Assembly (NCBI GenBank): GCA_017501055.1
Contig: JAFVXP010000136.1
Span: forward strand, 1 to 8,093
Reading direction: 5' to 3'
Origin: Clostridia bacterium
GTDB taxonomy: Bacteria > Bacillota > Clostridia > Oscillospirales > CAG-382
DNA: 8,093 nt
The notes below the pieces were generated by a model. The model had not been told where the DNA came from and did no database searches. It worked only from the letters and a program-made list of their open reading frames with translations. Numbering within the stretch: the stretch's first letter is position 1; every line of letters starts with the position of its first letter. Position numbers and translations under genes: made by a program. Shown in pieces: positions 6,443 through 8,093 of this stretch.

Positions 6443-7081
6443 ATGGACATTAAACAAAAATACGAACAGGTCAGAAGAAAGCTTAAAGAGCTCGATTGGA
6501 AAGGTATGATAGCAACAAAAGCATTCATAACCGTCGGCTGTGTTATGCTGATCTGCGTTGCTGTGCTTGTAAGCTCGCTTGTAAACGGAGCCGATGAACC
6601 GATCGCAGGCGAAGAAGGCAACAAGGTTCTCGGAAATACGCTCCTTGTCGATGCAAGCGCAAGCGACGACGGTTCTCAAGGCAACAGCCAAACCAACCCC
6701 GATGCAAACGCAAATAATCAAACAGGTGAAAATGATTTCTTTGCGATGTCGATAATCAACCGTACACAGGTTCGTGATTCTGCGCTTGAAGTATTAAACG
6801 AGATCGCAACCAACCCCGATACACTCCCCGACGCAAAGGAAGAAGCACTCTCTTCGATTGCCGATATTGCCGATGATATGACTGCAGAAGCAAACATCGA
6901 AACTCTTGTAAAGGCAAAGGGTATTGCCGAATGTGTTGCCGTTATAAGCGGTGAGAATTGCTCGATAGTGGTCAATGCAAGCGGTCTTGTTCCCGATGAA
7001 TTAACACAGATAACCGACATCGTCTATGAACAAACGGGAATCCCCGTTGCCAACATAACCGTTGTAGAAGCAAAAGAGTAA
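6443..7081 (+). CDS. spoIIIAH: Stage III sporulation protein AH, YscJ/FliF-like channel protein
   Basis: Single-pass membrane protein of 212 residues (Bacillus about 218). It has a charged N-terminal head (1-22), a membrane helix (about 24-47), an unstructured linker rich in Asn, Asp, Ser and Gly (about 50-97), and a C-terminal ring-building domain (about 99-210) of the YscJ/FliF type. The signature segments are FFAMSIINRTQVRDSALEVL (99-118) and, near the end, the GIPVANITVVEAK strand. By family knowledge it binds the forespore protein SpoIIQ across the intermembrane space. A strong GGAGGG (6432-6437) lies five bases before the ATG. It is the last gene of the operon; the next stop signal for transcription is at 7388. 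Confidence 0.95.
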   Translation: MDIKQKYEQVRRKLKELDWKGMIATKAFITVGCVMLICVAVLVSSLVNGADEPIAGEEGNKVLGNTLLVDASASDDGSQGNSQTNPDANANNQTGENDFFAMSIINRTQVRDSALEVLNEIATNPDTLPDAKEEALSSIADIADDMTAEANIETLVKAKGIAECVAVISGENCSIVVNASGLVPDELTQITDIVYEQTGIPVANITVVEAKE

Positions 7082-7112
7082 ATTTCCTTTTCACGGTGCA
7101 GTTTGGAGTAAT

Positions 7113-7346
7113 GCAACTTGTCATTCCGAACGGTGGGTTCAGTATAGCCTGTCATTCCGAGTGACATCGGGGTCCCCAATAGCCCTACAAAACTTCGTTT
7201 TGCAGGGAACCCCACATTTATGTTTTTGGGGTGATATAACGAGGAATCTCACTTAGGAGAAGGCAATGTTAATTAAACAAATACAAAAGAAACAACTGAT
7301 TGAGATTCTTCACTTCAACTTCGTTTCCGTTCAGAATGACAGTTGT
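7113..7346. repeat. Degenerate palindromic interspersed repeat cluster (MITE-like)
   Basis: This occupies most of the gene-free stretch 7082-7427. The left end 7113-7133 contains GTCATTCCGAACGG (7120-7133). The right end 7327-7346 (CCGTTCAGAATGACAGTTGT) is its reverse complement with one substitution and one extra T. A second forward copy of the GTCATTCCGA core starts at 7151. Inside, GAATCTCA (7244-7251) is inverted exactly as TGAGATTC (7301-7308). The pattern is therefore a forward unit (about 7150-7251, enlarged by a hairpin), an inverted unit (7301-7346), and a forward partial end (7113-7133). GTCATTC...GAATCTC elements of this kind recur between genes in many bacterial genomes. No transposase is present. 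I cannot count genomic copies here. Confidence 0.7.
7169..7232 (+). other. Strong hairpin with two competing outer stems
   Basis: CCCTACAAAAC (7183-7193) pairs with GTTTTGCAGGG (7197-7207), with one mismatch, around a three-base loop. Outside it, ACCCC at 7209-7213 can pair either with GGGGT at 7169-7173, enclosing the hairpin, or with GGGGT at 7228-7232, as a second hairpin; the two are mutually exclusive. It lies within the repeat. A regulatory role is not shown. Confidence 0.55.
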
Positions 7347-7387
7347 GTTTGAACGAAAGGTTATCAATAATTGAGATTTTCAAAAAC

Positions 7388-7417
7388 AAAAAAGCCTCTC
7401 GATCGAGAGGCTTTTTT
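7388..7417. terminator. Bidirectional palindromic terminator
   Basis: Perfect 30-base palindrome: six A, GCCTCTC, centre GATC, GAGAGGC, six T. Read on the + strand it ends the spoIIIA operon, and on the - strand it ends the convergent surface-protein gene, whose stop is only ten bases away. Confidence 0.95.
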
Positions 7418-7427
7418 ATATTACATA

Positions 7428-8093
7428 TTATTCAAAGGAGCTTTCGCCTGCGAGTACGCCGTTAAGGTTGTTAACGATCTGTTCGCCGTAAACGACCTTG
7501 CCGTTTGCGTATGCCGCAAAGGGAACTGCAACGATGTCCTGATCTGCATAATCTGCAAGACCGATAACGGTTGCATAGAAGGTGCAGGTGTCGTAATCGT
7601 CAAATGCCTTGCCTTCTTCGTATTCTTCAATACCGCAAGCGGTAACCTTGATAACGTAGGAAGCAATTTCGGAGTTGCTTGCATAGTTGAGGTCAAGGGT
7701 GTTGTCGCCGAGACGGTAGTTCGAGATGAGAAGGAAGCCGAGGTCGGTAAGCTCGCCGTTGGTGTCAACCTTGGTGTAGGTTGCGCCGAAACGCAAACCG
7801 TTCGAACCTGCGTTAGCCTTTGCACCGAGAGATTCGATGGAATCCTTCGGGATGTAGAAGACGATGTTAGCGTTTGTACCAACAGTCAAGTTATCAACGT
7901 TGATGTTGTTCAACTGAAGTGCCATACCCTTCTGAACAGCCGCGAGGGTTTCACGGTTAACCTTGGAATCGGTGCTGGAAGAAGTATCGTCCCAGTGAAC
8001 TGCGATAAGAATCTGGTTATCAGAGAGAGTGTAGGAAGAAGAGTTGCCCGAAGCACCGGGAATTTCAACACTTTTTACGATGTATGCACCTGC
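7428..8093 (-). CDS. C-terminal part of a putative secreted/surface protein (partial)
   Basis: The frame stays open from its TAA (7428-7430) to the end of the window, giving at least 221 residues with the N terminus missing. A Met codon at 7923-7925 is internal: the 56 upstream codons are open, show the same composition, and include NQILIAVHWDD followed by a Ser/Thr/Asp linker. The composition (Asn, Asp, Ser, Thr and Tyr rich, few Lys/Arg, one Cys pair) suits an exported beta-rich protein. The last 130 or so residues run GLRFGATY, LGFLLISN, VIKVTA, TFYATVIGL, VAVPFAAYANGK, VYGE. From memory this resembles a C-terminal module frequent in large secreted proteins of gut Firmicutes (LRF...G.L......F.A.V......F.A.AY....G...YGE). 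I know no function for it. Neither a signal peptide nor an anchor can be judged, because the N terminus is outside the window. Confidence 0.75.
   Translation of the reverse strand, partial: AGAYIVKSVEIPGASGNSSSYTLSDNQILIAVHWDDTSSSTDSKVNRETLAAVQKGMALQLNNINVDNLTVGTNANIVFYIPKDSIESLGAKANAGSNGLRFGATYTKVDTNGELTDLGFLLISNYRLGDNTLDLNYASNSEIASYVIKVTACGIEEYEEGKAFDDYDTCTFYATVIGLADYADQDIVAVPFAAYANGKVVYGEQIVNNLNGVLAGESSFE

Noticed and set aside
7113..7346. CRISPR array
   Set aside because: The repeated ends are few, inverted relative to each other and unevenly spaced, with no equal spacers or cas genes.
7421..7882. 153-codon minus-strand frame overlapping the surface-protein gene
   Set aside because: It is rich in Ser, Thr, Arg and Leu with no domain pattern, and overlaps the longer, domain-like frame that is open to the window end.

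Overview
The window looks like a piece of an endospore-forming, anaerobic Clostridia-type Firmicute, most likely a gut member. The evidence is a complete spoIIIA locus (AA to AH), a SpoVB-type flippase, mid-range GC by eye, purine-rich Shine-Dalgarno sites, and a C-terminal surface-protein module of a kind common in gut Firmicutes. I cannot place it to genus.

Layout. Positions 55-747 (+) encode an OmpR/PhoB-type response regulator that ends at a strong intrinsic terminator (786-821). A candidate sporulation sigma-E promoter element (833-840) follows. A nine-gene block then runs on the + strand from about 858 to 7081: a SpoVB/MurJ-like membrane flippase, then spoIIIAA, AB, AC, AD, AE, AF, AG and AH. 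The genes are packed with 1-11 nt overlaps or gaps of about 20 nt, so the block reads as one operon. Positions 7082-7387 carry no convincing gene but hold degenerate inverted copies of an interspersed palindromic repeat. A perfect palindromic terminator (7388-7417) separates the operon from a convergent minus-strand gene, of which only the C-terminal 221 codons are in the window.

How the genes work together. In Bacillus, SpoIIIAA-AH build the mother-cell half of the channel (the 'feeding tube') that joins mother cell and forespore after engulfment. SpoIIIAA is the cytoplasmic ATPase, AB-AE are membrane parts, and AF, AG and AH carry ring-building domains in the intermembrane space, with AH docking to forespore SpoIIQ. 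SpoVB belongs to the lipid-linked precursor flippases needed for spore cortex. Both jobs are done in the mother cell under sigma-E, so joining them in one transcript makes sense.

Most worth a second look: the spoVB start, where the natural N terminus lies in frame upstream of the first ATG and is reached from a well-placed ATG only by skipping one base in an A run; the sigma-E-like -10 element directly upstream; the spoVB-spoIIIA coupling; and the structured repeat after spoIIIAH. I see no evidence here for a wholly new system.
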